Shown here in pieces: positions 15,869-27,567 of a stretch of 64,000 bases of DNA. The translations under genes and the position numbers were made by a program. Within the stretch, counting starts at the first letter, position 1; every line of letters begins with the position of its first letter. Under the pieces are notes generated by a model. That model saw only the letters and a list, made by a program, of their open reading frames with translations, had not been told where the DNA came from and ran no database searches. Source of the DNA: Nocardiopsis_B sediminis (GTDB taxonomy: Bacteria; Actinomycetota; Actinomycetes; Streptosporangiales; Streptosporangiaceae); contig NZ_JBHSBH010000020.1 of assembly GCF_042650565.1 (NCBI RefSeq), positions 1 to 64,000 of the forward strand, in the 5' to 3' direction.

Positions 15869-16435
15869 ATGAGTGGAGACCAACGACGGCCGGACGGCTT
15901 ATCACGGAGCGACCGGCGAAAACAGCAGCGGCAGCGCAAGCGCCGGCGGACCATGGTCGTAGGCGGCCTGGTGGCCGGGCTCGCCGTGGTCGGCGGAGTC
16001 ACCCTGGTCGGTATGGACCTGGCCGGGGGCACCGAAGAAGTACGCGCAGGTGACCCGCCCCCCGCCGATTGGCAGGGGGCCACGCCCACCACCGACGGCG
16101 GGGGCGCGTCGCCGGTCCCGCCCGAACCCGGCGCCAGTGGCGCCGCCCAGGTGCGGCCTGGGGCTCCCCCGGCCGCCCCGGAGGAGCAGCCGCCCGCGGA
16201 CGACGGAGGGGCCGACGACCCCGCCCCGGAGCCCGAGCCCGAACCGACCGGCGACCAGGGCGACGACGACCGCGAGGACCCCCGGCCCACGGGGCGGCCG
16301 ACCGCCGAGCCGCCCGACCCCGAACCCACGGGGCCCGAGCCGAGCGATCCCGGCCCGGAGCCGGATCCCGATCCCACGGACGACGACCCTGACGACTGGC
16401 CCCGCGGGCCGCGCAGCGCGAGCGCGACCCCCTGA
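15869..16435 (+). CDS. Single-pass membrane protein with long Pro/Asp/Glu-rich tail
   Basis: The 188-residue product has a very basic N-terminus (SDRRKQQRQRKRRR), one helix (VVGGLVAGLAVVGGVTLVGM, about 30-49) and a ~135-residue low-complexity tail rich in Pro, Asp, Glu and Gly. Positive charge before the helix predicts an exported tail. No enzymatic motif is present. Architecture matches the products at 8623-9210 and 14132-14797 although the sequences are not alignable by eye. A terminator hairpin follows between it and convergent argS. Confidence 0.65.
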   Translation: MSGDQRRPDGLSRSDRRKQQRQRKRRRTMVVGGLVAGLAVVGGVTLVGMDLAGGTEEVRAGDPPPADWQGATPTTDGGGASPVPPEPGASGAAQVRPGAPPAAPEEQPPADDGGADDPAPEPEPEPTGDQGDDDREDPRPTGRPTAEPPDPEPTGPEPSDPGPEPDPDPTDDDPDDWPRGPRSASATP

Positions 16436-16495
16436 GGGGCGCTCCACTAGGGAGCGCGCCGTGCCACCGTCCGGCAGGAAATGCGCGATATGGAG

Positions 16496-16521
16496 AAGGG
16501 GCGCCCCGTGGAGCGCCCCTT
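16496..16521. terminator. Terminator hairpin between convergent genes
   Basis: AAGGGGCGC (16496-16504) pairs with GCGCCCCTT (16513-16521) around CCCGTGGA. It lies between the 15869-16435 gene (plus) and argS (minus) and can serve both. Confidence 0.7.
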
Positions 16522-16546
16522 CCTCGCGTGAACACCCTCCCCGATG

Positions 16547-18280
<1,734 letters not shown>

Positions 18281-18284
18281 GGCC

Positions 18285-19628
18285 TCAGCCTACCGACATC
18301 GCCCTACCGGCAGTGCCTGAGCTGCGATGACGCCACCCCCGGTGGAGCGCGCGGACCGCGGGCCACCACAGCAGTGCCATCGCGGTGCCGGTCAGCAGCA
18401 GCCACGGCACCCGCCACGCGGGTGAGGGGCCCTCTCCGCCGGGCGCCGTGGCGTCCCGGGCGGCGGCCGCCTCGCCTCCGGCGGTCAGCGACCACACCAG
18501 GAACGCGTCGCCCACCGGCAGCACCCCGCCCAGGTAGCGGCGCTGACCGCCGGCCTCGACCGGAACGCCGCTCGCCTCGGCCAGCCCCGTCAGCGCCCGG
18601 GCCGAGGCGGCGTCGCCGAACAGGACGGCGTCGCCCAGCGCCACGGTGCTCGCCGATGCCGAGAGCCCGAGGATGAGCGGCCCGGAGTCGACGTCCCCCG
18701 GGGAGCCGTCGCCTTGAGGGAATTCGCGTGTCCCGGGCGCCATGGCGACGGTGGACGCGAACGTCGTGCGGAACACCCGGTGGTCGGCGGCGGCCCATTC
18801 CCGGTCGACCTCGGCGAGGAAGCGCAGCAGCAGCGACTGCGAGCTGCCGCGCGCGCCTTCGAGCGGGGCGCCGGTGGCGGGGTCGGCGCTGTGGGGGATC
18901 AGCCCGGTGGCGGGGTCGAGCCGGTCGCGCACGGCGGCGCTCCAACGGTCGATGGTGCCGGCGTGGGCGTCGTCGCCGCGCAGCCGGTCGTCGAGGCGGA
19001 GTGCGGCGATGCCCACGACGCTGTCGACCGGCCAGGCCGCGCCGGGGTAGGCCATGAGGTAGGGCGTGCCGTCGTCCAGGGCGGCGTCGAAGGCGGCGCG
19101 CAGCTCCTCGGCGGCGGCGGACAGCTCCCGCGCCTCGTCGGGGGCGGCATCGGGGCCGCCCGCCAGTTCCACGATCCGCCCGCGCAGCCACGCCGTCCAC
19201 CCGGCGTGGAAGACGCCGTAGGCGGGGGCGGCGTCGGCCGGGAAGGGGGCCCGGCCGACGGCGGACTCGGCCTGCTCCAGCGCCCAGCGGGCTTCGGCGA
19301 GGGCGTCGCCGCGCAGGCCGGGGTCGAGCATGCCGGTGTTCACCCGGCTCAGGCCGTAGAGGACGTGGGTGAACAGGTACCCCTCCGGGAACAGCCGCTG
19401 CATCCGCTCCCCGGCGCCGTCGTCCAGCCGCGCCCGTACGAACGCCAGCCGGGGGAGCGCATCGGCGGCCACCTCGGGGCCGTCGCGGTCGAGGGGCGAG
19501 GGGGTGAACGACCGGGCGGTGGCCGTGCCCGCCAGCACGGTCGCCGCCAGGGCGGTGAAGGTGAGCAGGAGGGCGAGGACCCGGTGCGGCCGGGACACCG
19601 CGGCGGGGCTGCGGGGAGGGCGGCGCAT
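18285..19628 (-). CDS. Exported membrane-anchored protein with helical repeat-type domain, function unknown
   Basis: The 447-residue protein has an N-terminal signal/anchor (HRVLALLLTFTALAATVLAG, about 16-35), a ~350-residue extracytoplasmic helical domain, and a C-terminal helix (WRVPWLLLTGTAMALLWWPAV) followed by basic residues. The central part has conserved-looking segments (LFTHVLYGLSRVN, YLMAYPGAAWPVDSVVGIAALRLDDRL split over two helices, GLIPHSADPATGAPLEGARGSSQSL, DVDSGPLILGLS), reminiscent of alpha/alpha-toroid proteins such as linalool dehydratase/isomerase-like or glycosidase-like folds; this is only a structural guess. Start ATG 19628; upstream frame to 20969 is a shadow of plsX. 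Stop lies 4 bp from argS. Confidence 0.7.
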   Translation of the reverse strand: MRRPPRSPAAVSRPHRVLALLLTFTALAATVLAGTATARSFTPSPLDRDGPEVAADALPRLAFVRARLDDGAGERMQRLFPEGYLFTHVLYGLSRVNTGMLDPGLRGDALAEARWALEQAESAVGRAPFPADAAPAYGVFHAGWTAWLRGRIVELAGGPDAAPDEARELSAAAEELRAAFDAALDDGTPYLMAYPGAAWPVDSVVGIAALRLDDRLRGDDAHAGTIDRWSAAVRDRLDPATGLIPHSADPATGAPLEGARGSSQSLLLRFLAEVDREWAAADHRVFRTTFASTVAMAPGTREFPQGDGSPGDVDSGPLILGLSASASTVALGDAVLFGDAASARALTGLAEASGVPVEAGGQRRYLGGVLPVGDAFLVWSLTAGGEAAAARDATAPGGEGPSPAWRVPWLLLTGTAMALLWWPAVRALHRGWRHRSSGTAGRAMSVG

Positions 19629-19696
19629 CGGGCCAGTATCCCTGAGGGCGGGCCCCGGGGTGTCCGGTGTCTCGGGGCCCGTCGCCCGCTCTCCGG

Positions 19697-20794
19697 CTAT
19701 TCGTCGCTCTGGCTGAGGCGGTGCAGCCAGCCGGCCGGGCGGGTGGTGGCGCCGAGGCGGCGGCGGACCTGTTCGACGATGCGGCCGCCGGCGAGTTCGT
19801 GGGCGAGCAGGCAGGCGCGGGCGATCCCGTTGGCGCTGCTGGAGCCGTGGGCGATCACCACCGTGCCGTTGAGCCCGAGCAGCACCGCGCCGCCGTAGGT
19901 CTCGCTGTCGAGGCGGGTCCGCAGCTCGCGCAGGGATCTGCGCTGGAGCAGCGCGCCCGCCTTGGCGATCCGGCTGGAGGTGAGCGCATCGGTGACCGCC
20001 TCGAACGCGAACCGCACCGCGCCCTCGACGGATTTCAGCGCGACGTTGCCGGTGAAGCCGTCGGTGACCACCACGTCCACCTCGCCCGCGAGCAGGTCGT
20101 GGCCCTCGATGTTGCCGCGGAAGTCCAGCGGGGGCGTGCCCGCTTCGGCCGAGGTCGCCGTGAGCAGCTCGGACGCCTTGCGCGCCAGGCGGTTGCCCTT
20201 GCCCGGCTCCGCGCCGATGGTGAGGATGCCCACGCGCGGCGCGGCCACGCCGTGGGCCGTCTGCGCATAGGCGGCGCCGAGGTGGGCGAACTGCACGAGC
20301 ATCTCGGGCTTGGCGTCGGCGTTGGCGCCGGCGTCGAGCAGGATCGTGGGGCGCGGGTGGGTGGGCAGGACCACGGCGAGGGCGGCCCGGAGCACACCGG
20401 GCTGGGTGCGCAGCCGCACGGTCGAGGTGGCCACGACGCCGCCGGTGGAGCCGGCCGACACGAGCGCGGACGCGTCGCCCTGCCGGATCAGCTTGCACGC
20501 CATCGCGACGCTGGAGCGGGGGCGCCGCCAGCTGGTCAGCGCGCCCTCGTGCATGGCGAGGGCGTCCTCGGCGTGCACGACGGGGATCAGGCCGGTGGCG
20601 TCCTCCTGGGCGAGCAGGGCGTTGACCTCGGGTGAGCGGCCGATGAGAACGGGGCGCAGGCCGTGCTCGCGGACGGCGAGCACGGCGCCCTTGACGACCT
20701 CCCCGGGGGCGTTGTCGCCGCCCATGGCGTCGAGCGCGATCACCGGCGGGGCCGCCGCCGCGGACCGCTTCTTCGCCTGGGGTTGGCCGCTCAC
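19697..20794 (-). CDS. plsX: Phosphate acyltransferase PlsX
   Basis: The 365-residue protein has the PlsX hallmarks: IALDAMGGDNAPGEVVKGAV at the N-terminus, SAGSTGGVVATSTV, LLDAGANADAKPEMLVQFAHLG, and VVTDGFTGNVALKSVEGAV. It makes acyl-phosphate from acyl-ACP for phosphatidic acid synthesis and works with PlsY. It starts at GTG 20794. Unlike the common bacterial rpmF-plsX-fab arrangement, no ribosomal protein L32 or fatty-acid genes are adjacent. The exported protein gene lies 68 bp downstream on the same strand. Confidence 0.96.
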   Translation of the reverse strand: MSGQPQAKKRSAAAAPPVIALDAMGGDNAPGEVVKGAVLAVREHGLRPVLIGRSPEVNALLAQEDATGLIPVVHAEDALAMHEGALTSWRRPRSSVAMACKLIRQGDASALVSAGSTGGVVATSTVRLRTQPGVLRAALAVVLPTHPRPTILLDAGANADAKPEMLVQFAHLGAAYAQTAHGVAAPRVGILTIGAEPGKGNRLARKASELLTATSAEAGTPPLDFRGNIEGHDLLAGEVDVVVTDGFTGNVALKSVEGAVRFAFEAVTDALTSSRIAKAGALLQRRSLRELRTRLDSETYGGAVLLGLNGTVVIAHGSSSANGIARACLLAHELAGGRIVEQVRRRLGATTRPAGWLHRLSQSDE

Positions 20795-21175
20795 GTGGTG
20801 TCCTCGCTCTCGCCGGGGTGGTCGGGGGCGGGGCGCCGGGTGTCGCGGGTGCTCCGGCCCCCTGTCCGGACCCCTGTCCTCCGGCCAGGCTATGCCTCCC
20901 GGGGCCGGTGTCCTGCCAGCGCCCGGACGGTGGGGCGATCAGGCCCCCGAAGGTGACGTACCAGGTCACAACATGCGGTGATGTGGATAGAAACGCCGCA
21001 AATGGGGTACGTCCGTGTGCTGGCCGGGGCAGGGATCACCCTCCGCTCCGGCGGCATAACCGCATTGTTCACGTCAGAGGCGGACGTTCGGCGTGTGAAC
21101 ACGCCGGATCCGCCGGGTCAGGGCTGCCCGCACCACCCCCGCCGGGCGGCCCGTCGACTTCATGAAGGGAGACGC
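20795..21175. promoter_or_regulatory. Divergent plsX / KamA-like gene spacer
   Basis: About 380 bp without a gene. Two weak dyads are visible: GTGAC (20953-20957) with GTCAC (20965-20969), and GTTCAC (21067-21072) with GTGAAC (21095-21100). The open frame upstream of the radical SAM start (from 20978) lacks homology-like content. No riboswitch consensus was recognised. Confidence 0.35.
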
Positions 21176-22552
<1,377 letters not shown>

Positions 22553-22580
22553 CGGTCGGACGATCCGACCCATTTCCCGG

Positions 22581-22609
22581 GCCCCCGGCCGCCGAACGGC
22601 GCCGGGGGC
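22581..22609 (+). terminator. Terminator hairpin after the KamA-like gene
   Basis: GCCCCCGGC (22581-22589) pairs with GCCGGGGGC (22601-22609); an inner GCC/GGC pair extends the stem. It begins 28 bp after the stop codon and is followed by GTTCAGGTGCTT. Confidence 0.7.
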
Positions 22610-22731
22610 GTTCAGGTGCTTCAGGTGCATTGGGGGCCCGTCAGGAATTTCCGCCGTCCGAACCGCGTCTTTAGTGCGCACGGTGCATAATCGTGCTCTT
22701 GCTCACGGCTCGGTCGGTTCGGGAGATTCCT

Positions 22732-23565
22732 ATGGACGGGTGGCACGACTGGTTCGGCTTGTACGTCGTCGACGCCGACCGCCTGCCGCTGTTCAGCTTC
22801 TTCGTCGCGTTCGTCGTGGGGTTCCTCTTCATCCGGGTCAGCGTCCGGCTGATCCGCGCCCGCGTCCGCTGGTGGCCGGGGAACGTGCGGCCCGGCGGCC
22901 TGCACATCCACCACGTCGTCTTCGGCGTGGCGCTCATGCTGCTCGGCGGGGTCTCCGCGCTGCTGATCACCGACCGCGACGGCGCCCCGATCGTCGTGGC
23001 CGCCGCGCTGTTCGGGCTGGGCGCGGCGCTCGTCCTCGATGAGTTCGCGCTCATCCTGCACCTGCGCGACGTCTACTGGACCGAGCAGGGCCGCACCTCC
23101 GTCGACGCCGTGTTCGTGGCGATCGCGCTCACCGGCCTGCTGCTCACCGGGTTCCGCCCGTTCGGCTGGGACGAGGTGCGCGCCGCCGGCCCCGGCGGCG
23201 GCCCCGCTGCACTCGGCCTGGTCGCCCTGGCCCTCGTCAACCTGGCCGGGTCGGTCCTGAGCCTGCTCAAGGGCAAGATCTGGACCGGGATCACGGGGGT
23301 GTTCGTCCCCGCCATCTCGGTGATCGCGGCGCTGCGGCTCGCGGTGCCCGGATCGCCGTGGGCGCGCTGGTACTACCCCGAGGGGTCGACCAAGCTGCTC
23401 CAGGCGCAACGGCGCGACGAGCGGGTGCGCCGCCCGCTGATCCGGGCCAAGATCCGGTTCCAGGAGGCCATCGCCGGCCGGCACGACCTCGACGCCGGCC
23501 CCGCGGAAAGGGCCGCGGCCGACCCGGGCCCGCCGGCGGCCGTCAGGTCGCCGGCCGCTCCGTGA
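22732..23565 (+). CDS. Polytopic integral membrane protein with HIHH motif, function unknown
   Basis: The 277-residue product has about seven membrane segments and the conserved-looking motif NVRPGGLHIHHVVFG (about residues 48-62), where the HxHH cluster at the membrane edge suggests metal or haem contact. The C-terminal ~60 residues are polar and Arg-rich. ATG 22732 is chosen because GGGAGATTCCT precedes it; the frame is open to 22693. It resembles a conserved uncharacterised actinobacterial membrane protein family, but I cannot name a function. It lies upstream of the glucokinase gene with 55 bp between. Confidence 0.7.
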   Translation: MDGWHDWFGLYVVDADRLPLFSFFVAFVVGFLFIRVSVRLIRARVRWWPGNVRPGGLHIHHVVFGVALMLLGGVSALLITDRDGAPIVVAAALFGLGAALVLDEFALILHLRDVYWTEQGRTSVDAVFVAIALTGLLLTGFRPFGWDEVRAAGPGGGPAALGLVALALVNLAGSVLSLLKGKIWTGITGVFVPAISVIAALRLAVPGSPWARWYYPEGSTKLLQAQRRDERVRRPLIRAKIRFQEAIAGRHDLDAGPAERAAADPGPPAAVRSPAAP

Positions 23566-23598
23566 TGCCCTGAGAGCCCGCCGTGATGCCCTGAGAGC
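23561..23598 (+). repeat. Two 17-bp direct repeats at the membrane protein stop codon
   Basis: CGTGATGCCCTGAGAGC occurs at 23561-23577 and again at 23582-23598 (21-bp period). The first copy contains the TGA stop of the membrane protein gene, so the second looks like a small duplication of the gene end. Confidence 0.7.
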
Positions 23599-23620
23599 GC
23601 TCGATTAGAGTGGGCAGGCT

Positions 23621-24688
23621 ATGGCAGCGCACACGACGGGGACCACAGTGACCGCACGGCAGCCGCGAGGGCTCGCCATCGGCATCGACATCGGCGGCAC
23701 CAAGGTGGCGGCCGGGGTGGTCACCCCGACCGGCCGGGTGCTCGCGCGCCGCCGCACCGAGACCCCCGACAAGAGCAAGAGCCCCAAGGTGGTCGAGGAC
23801 ACCATCGCCGGGCTCGTCGAGGAGCTGCGCGCCGAGTACGCGGTCAGCGCGGTCGGCGTCGCCGCGGCCGGGTTCGTCGACGAGCGCCGCGCCAACGTGC
23901 TCTTCGCCCCCCACCTGGCCTGGCGGCGCGAACCGCTGCGCGACGCGCTGCGGACCCGCCTGGGCCTGCCGGTCGTGGTGGAGAACGACGCCAACGCCTC
24001 GGCCTGGGCCGAGGTCTGCGTCGGCGCGGGCCGCAACACCTGCGACGCCGTCGTGGTCAACCTCGGCACCGGCATCGGCGGGGCCGTCGTGATCGACGGC
24101 CGGCTCTACCGGGGCCGCCACGGGATCGCGGGGGAGTTCGGGCACATGACGGTCGTGCCCAACGGCCACCGCTGCGAGTGCGGCAACCGCGGCTGCTGGG
24201 AGCAGTACGCGAGCGGGCACTCGGTCACCCGCGAGGCGCGCGAGCTGGTCGCCGCCGACTCCCCGGTGGCGCGCCCCCTGATCCAGGCGGTGGGCGGCGA
24301 CGCGTCGCTCATCACCGGGACGCTCGTCAGCGAGCTCGCCGCAAAGGGCGACCGTGCCTGCATCGAGCTGCTGGAGGACGCGGGGACCTGGCTGGGCGTG
24401 GGGCTGGCCAACCTGGCCGCGGCGTTCGACCCCGAGCTGTTCATCATCGGCGGCGGGGTCTCCGAGTGCGGCGACCTGCTCCTGGAGCCCGCGCGCCGTT
24501 CCTTCCGCCGCGCCCTCACCGGCCGCGGCTACCGCCCCGAGGCGCGGGTTGCCGCCGCCGAGCTGGGCAACGAAGCCGGGGTGATCGGCGTCGCCGACCT
24601 GGCCCGCGACGCGCTCCCGCGCCGCCGCCAGGGGCGCAGGCAGCGGGGGCTGCGGCACTGTGCGCCTAGGGAGCGCCGCGGGAGGTGA
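23621..24688 (+). CDS. glkA: ROK family glucokinase
   Basis: The 355-residue protein has the ATP-phosphate motif AIGIDIGGTKVAAGVV (about residues 18-33), ENDANASAWAE with the catalytic Asp, and the ROK zinc motif CECGNRGCWEQ. These mark an ATP-dependent actinobacterial glucokinase, also used for carbon catabolite control. ATG 23621 is preceded by a short AT-containing stretch (GATTAGAGT) rather than a Shine-Dalgarno, so leaderless initiation is possible; GTG 23648 is an alternative. It stands next to the HIHH membrane protein gene. Confidence 0.9.
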   Translation: MAAHTTGTTVTARQPRGLAIGIDIGGTKVAAGVVTPTGRVLARRRTETPDKSKSPKVVEDTIAGLVEELRAEYAVSAVGVAAAGFVDERRANVLFAPHLAWRREPLRDALRTRLGLPVVVENDANASAWAEVCVGAGRNTCDAVVVNLGTGIGGAVVIDGRLYRGRHGIAGEFGHMTVVPNGHRCECGNRGCWEQYASGHSVTREARELVAADSPVARPLIQAVGGDASLITGTLVSELAAKGDRACIELLEDAGTWLGVGLANLAAAFDPELFIIGGGVSECGDLLLEPARRSFRRALTGRGYRPEARVAAAELGNEAGVIGVADLARDALPRRRQGRRQRGLRHCAPRERRGR

Positions 24689-24777
24689 TCTGACCCTCCT
24701 GACTGTCCGCTCCCTCTGCTACATTTCCGGCCTGATCGGGGCGATCGCCCCGGACGTGCCGTGGAAGGTGGCGCCGA

Positions 24778-25521
24778 ATGGGACAGGCCGGACCCGATGC
24801 CCCCGCTGAGAAGCGGGCGAGCTGCTACCTGCTGGAGTTCTCGGTTTCGCCGGGCGGTGCGCGGCAGGGGGACATCCACGCGTACACGGATCTGAAGGCC
24901 CTGCGCGAGGGGTTCGACGAGCGCAACGGCGCCGACCCCTACCTCATCATGTGGTACGGGGCGCTGCTGCACCTGTGGGTGGTGCAGAACGGCGAGATCG
25001 TCCAGGGCATCGACCTCCACCCCTTCCTGCGCACCGGCGACGAACGCCTCGACCGGACGCTCGCGCGGGTGCTCGACGGCGGCCGCAAGGAGGGCGACGA
25101 CGATGCGTGGGACGAGCTGTTCTCGACGGTCACGGAGGACTTCGACTGGAACCCGGCCGCGGCGCTGCCGACCCTGGCGCACCTCTACGACCTTCGCGAC
25201 CGGGCGGGGGCGGGGGACGAGGCCGCGAAGGCGGAGATCCACCGGCTGAACGAGGCGGTGGAGGACGGGGACGACCTGGAGGAGTTCGCCGAGGCGGGGC
25301 CCGAGGGCCTGGAACTCGACTGGGACGCGATCGCCGCGGCCGTCCCCGCGCTCCGGGAGCCGCTGATGGGGCCGGGGTGGCTGCCCGTGGCCTGGGCCAA
25401 GGGCGTGCGCAAGCCCAGGGACAGCTACCTCGACATCGCCGATGAGCTCCGCCTGGGGTTCAACGACCTGGAGAACGGCGACAGCGAGTACCTCTATGAC
25501 GAGGACGAGGACGAAGGCTGA
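24778..25521 (+). CDS. Uncharacterised acidic cytoplasmic protein
   Basis: The 247-residue protein has no membrane segment or signal. Its N-terminal ~85 residues look globular (CYLLEFSVSPGG, LIMWYGALLHLWVVQNGEIVQG), the middle is helical and acidic, and it ends in a DEDEDEG-type tail. I do not recognise the family. ATG 24778 is preceded by GGAAGGTGGCGCCGA, a usable ribosome binding site. It is convergent with the GntR regulator, 15 bp away. Confidence 0.6.
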   Translation: MGQAGPDAPAEKRASCYLLEFSVSPGGARQGDIHAYTDLKALREGFDERNGADPYLIMWYGALLHLWVVQNGEIVQGIDLHPFLRTGDERLDRTLARVLDGGRKEGDDDAWDELFSTVTEDFDWNPAAALPTLAHLYDLRDRAGAGDEAAKAEIHRLNEAVEDGDDLEEFAEAGPEGLELDWDAIAAAVPALREPLMGPGWLPVAWAKGVRKPRDSYLDIADELRLGFNDLENGDSEYLYDEDEDEG

Positions 25522-25536
25522 CCCCTTCGGGTCCGC

Positions 25537-26277
25537 TCAGCTGGTCAGCGTCAGTTCAAAGGTGTACAGCGACGCACGGTAGACGTGGGAGCCCGCCTCC
25601 ACGACACGGCCGGTGTCGTCGTAGACCGTGCGGTCCATGGTGAGCAGCGGGGCGCCGTCGGCCTCGCCCAGGATGCGGGCCTCGCCGGCGGTGGCGCCGC
25701 GGGCGCCGATGACCTGGGAGGCGATCTTCAGGGTCGCGCCGGCCGCCCGGAGCAGGTTGTAGAGGCCGTTCTCGGTGAGCGCGTCCTCCGACAGCCGCAC
25801 CAGGCCCAGCGGAACGTGGTTGTGCATGATCGCGAGAGGCTCTTCGCCCGCGTAGCGCAGCCGTTCGAGGGTGTAGACCTCGGTGCCCGGCGCGACCTCC
25901 AGCGCCGCCGCGACGGCGTCGGACGCGGGCTCCACTCTGAGGTCCAGGACGTCGGTACGCGGGCGCTGCCCGGCGTGGGCGAGGTCGTCGTAGAGGCTCG
26001 ACAGCTCGACGGGGCGGCGCACGCGCGGGGTCACGACCTGCGTTCCCACCCCCCGCTTGCGCACCAGCATCCCGCGGTCGACGAGGTACTCGATCGCGCG
26101 GCGCAGCGTGGGCCGCGACAGGCCGAGGCGGTCGGCGAGGAGGATCTCGTTCTCCAGGCGGGTCCCGGCGGGCAGGGCCCCCGTGCGGATGCGCTGCTCC
26201 ATCTCCTGGGCGACCTGGAAGTACAGCGGGACCGGGCTGTTCCGGTCGAGGGTCATCGACAGCGGTGACTCGGTCAC
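25537..26277 (-). CDS. GntR/HutC-family transcriptional regulator of the inositol cluster
   Basis: The 246-residue protein has an N-terminal GntR winged helix (residues ~15-80, with LADRLGLSRPTLRRAIEYL and the wing GMLVRKRGVGTQV) and a C-terminal UTRA ligand-binding domain (~100-240). UTRA regulators bind small sugars or sugar phosphates. It is divergent from the inositol operon, and a GTCTAGAC palindrome typical of HutC-subfamily operators lies in the shared spacer. So it is very likely the inositol-responsive repressor (functional analogue of IolR). GTG 26277 is used; an in-frame ATG at 26256 is an alternative. Confidence 0.9.
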   Translation of the reverse strand: MTESPLSMTLDRNSPVPLYFQVAQEMEQRIRTGALPAGTRLENEILLADRLGLSRPTLRRAIEYLVDRGMLVRKRGVGTQVVTPRVRRPVELSSLYDDLAHAGQRPRTDVLDLRVEPASDAVAAALEVAPGTEVYTLERLRYAGEEPLAIMHNHVPLGLVRLSEDALTENGLYNLLRAAGATLKIASQVIGARGATAGEARILGEADGAPLLTMDRTVYDDTGRVVEAGSHVYRASLYTFELTLTS

Positions 26278-26370
26278 GTGTCTCCGTTCTGCGGAATGGG
26301 GCGGCGGGATCCCCGCTGTGGGCCGGGACGGCTGTTTTCAGGCGCTTCCCATTCTATGGACCTCCTCCTG

Positions 26371-26440
26371 TTGACGGCATATTACTACGTACATATGTCT
26401 AGACAAAGTCTTGACAGCTTCGCCGCCGGAAGCGTACAAA
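26371..26440 (+). promoter_or_regulatory. Promoter region of the inositol operon
   Basis: Two plausible sigma-70-like promoters read toward the operon: TTGACG (26371-26376) with TATGTC (26394-26399), spacer 17; and TTGACA (26411-26416) with TACAAA (26435-26440), spacer 18. The double GntR-type operator overlaps the -10 of the first and the -35 of the second. Confidence 0.5.
26396..26415. promoter_or_regulatory. Double GntR/HutC operator GTCTAGAC + GTCTTGAC
   Basis: TGTCTAGACA (26396-26405) is a perfect palindrome containing GTCTAGAC, the core seen in HutC-subfamily operators such as the DasR site. A second core GTCTTGAC (26408-26415, one mismatch) is 11 bp away, one helical turn. Location between the regulator and the operon it faces makes it the likely repressor site. 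Confidence 0.6.
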
Positions 26441-26506
26441 CGTCTCCAGGAATGTGACCCACGGAACACGTGGGTGAGACGCAGGTCAAAGCGGAGGAGG
26501 TCCGCC

Positions 26507-27517
26507 ATGCGGATCGGTCTCGTCGGCACCGGCAGGATCGGGGCGTCCCACGCCGCCGCCATCGCGGCCCGCCCCGAGGTCACCCGGCTGGTGGTCGCCG
26601 ACACCGACTCCGCCCGCGCCCGCGAGGTCGCCCGCCGCATCGGCGCGCACGTCGCCGACGACATCGGCCTCCTGCTCGCCCCCGGGGCGGTCGACGGCCT
26701 GGTCATCGCCGCCGCCACCGCCGCCCACCCCGATCTGATCCTGGCCGGCGTCCGGGCAGGGACCCCCGTGTTCTGCGAGAAACCGGTCGCCCCCGACCTC
26801 GCCGGGACCGTCGCGGTGCTGCGCGAGGTCGAAAAGCGCGGCGTCCCCGTGCACATCGGCTTCATGCGCCGCTTCGACCCCGGCCACCGGCGCGCCCGGC
26901 AGGCGCTGCGCGACGGCGAGATCGGCGACCTCCACCGGGTCCACGCCGTCACCGCCGACGCCGCGCCCCCGCCGGCCGGCTACCTGCCCACGTCGGGCGG
27001 CATCTTCCGCGACTGCCACGTGCACGACTTCGACGCCCTGCGCTGGATCACCGGCCGCGAGGCCGTCGAGGTCCACGCCTACGGGGCCAACCGCGGCGCC
27101 GGCTACTTCGCCGAGGCCGGCGACGTCGACACCACCGTTGCGGTGCTGCGCCTGGACGACGGCACCCTCGCCACCCTCCAGGGCTCCCGCTACAACGGCG
27201 GCGGCTACGACGTCCGCATGGAGCTCGCCGGGACCGCCGGCACGATCGTCGTCGGCCTCGACGACCGCGCCCCCCTGACCTCCGCCGAACGCGCCACCGA
27301 CTTCCCCCGTGAGCGCCCCTGGCCGGAGTTCTGGTCCCGGTTCACCCCCGCCTACGAGGCCGAGATCGACGCGTTCCTGCGCATGGTCGCCGACGGCGAC
27401 GACCGCAGCCCCTGCACCGTCGCCGACGCCCTCGAAGCCGTGCTGGTCGCCGAGGCCGCCGACCGCTCGATGCGCGAGGGGCGGCCGGTGCGCGTCGCTG
27501 ACGTCCGCCCGCCTTAG
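26507..27517 (+). CDS. Gfo/Idh/MocA-family dehydrogenase (inositol 2-dehydrogenase type)
   Basis: The 336-residue oxidoreductase has the NAD-binding GTGRIG motif (8-13), the catalytic Lys92 in CEKPVA, and HDFDALRWI in the substrate domain. It is the first gene of the inositol operon. Family members oxidise myo-, scyllo- or chiro-inositol at one carbon with NAD(P). ATG 26507 follows GGAGGAGG with a 6-nt spacer. A second paralogue (36246-37250) looks closer to classical IolG, so this one may act on another inositol isomer or a related sugar. Confidence 0.85.
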   Translation: MRIGLVGTGRIGASHAAAIAARPEVTRLVVADTDSARAREVARRIGAHVADDIGLLLAPGAVDGLVIAAATAAHPDLILAGVRAGTPVFCEKPVAPDLAGTVAVLREVEKRGVPVHIGFMRRFDPGHRRARQALRDGEIGDLHRVHAVTADAAPPPAGYLPTSGGIFRDCHVHDFDALRWITGREAVEVHAYGANRGAGYFAEAGDVDTTVAVLRLDDGTLATLQGSRYNGGGYDVRMELAGTAGTIVVGLDDRAPLTSAERATDFPRERPWPEFWSRFTPAYEAEIDAFLRMVADGDDRSPCTVADALEAVLVAEAADRSMREGRPVRVADVRPP

Positions 27518-27567
27518 GCGGCGCATCCGACCCGAGCGGTGAGCCGACCGACCCGAAAGAGGAGCCG

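Noticed and set aside
20795..21175. Possible cobalamin or lysine riboswitch upstream of the KamA-like gene
   Set aside because: No B12 box or lysine-element consensus and no convincing multi-stem fold could be seen.
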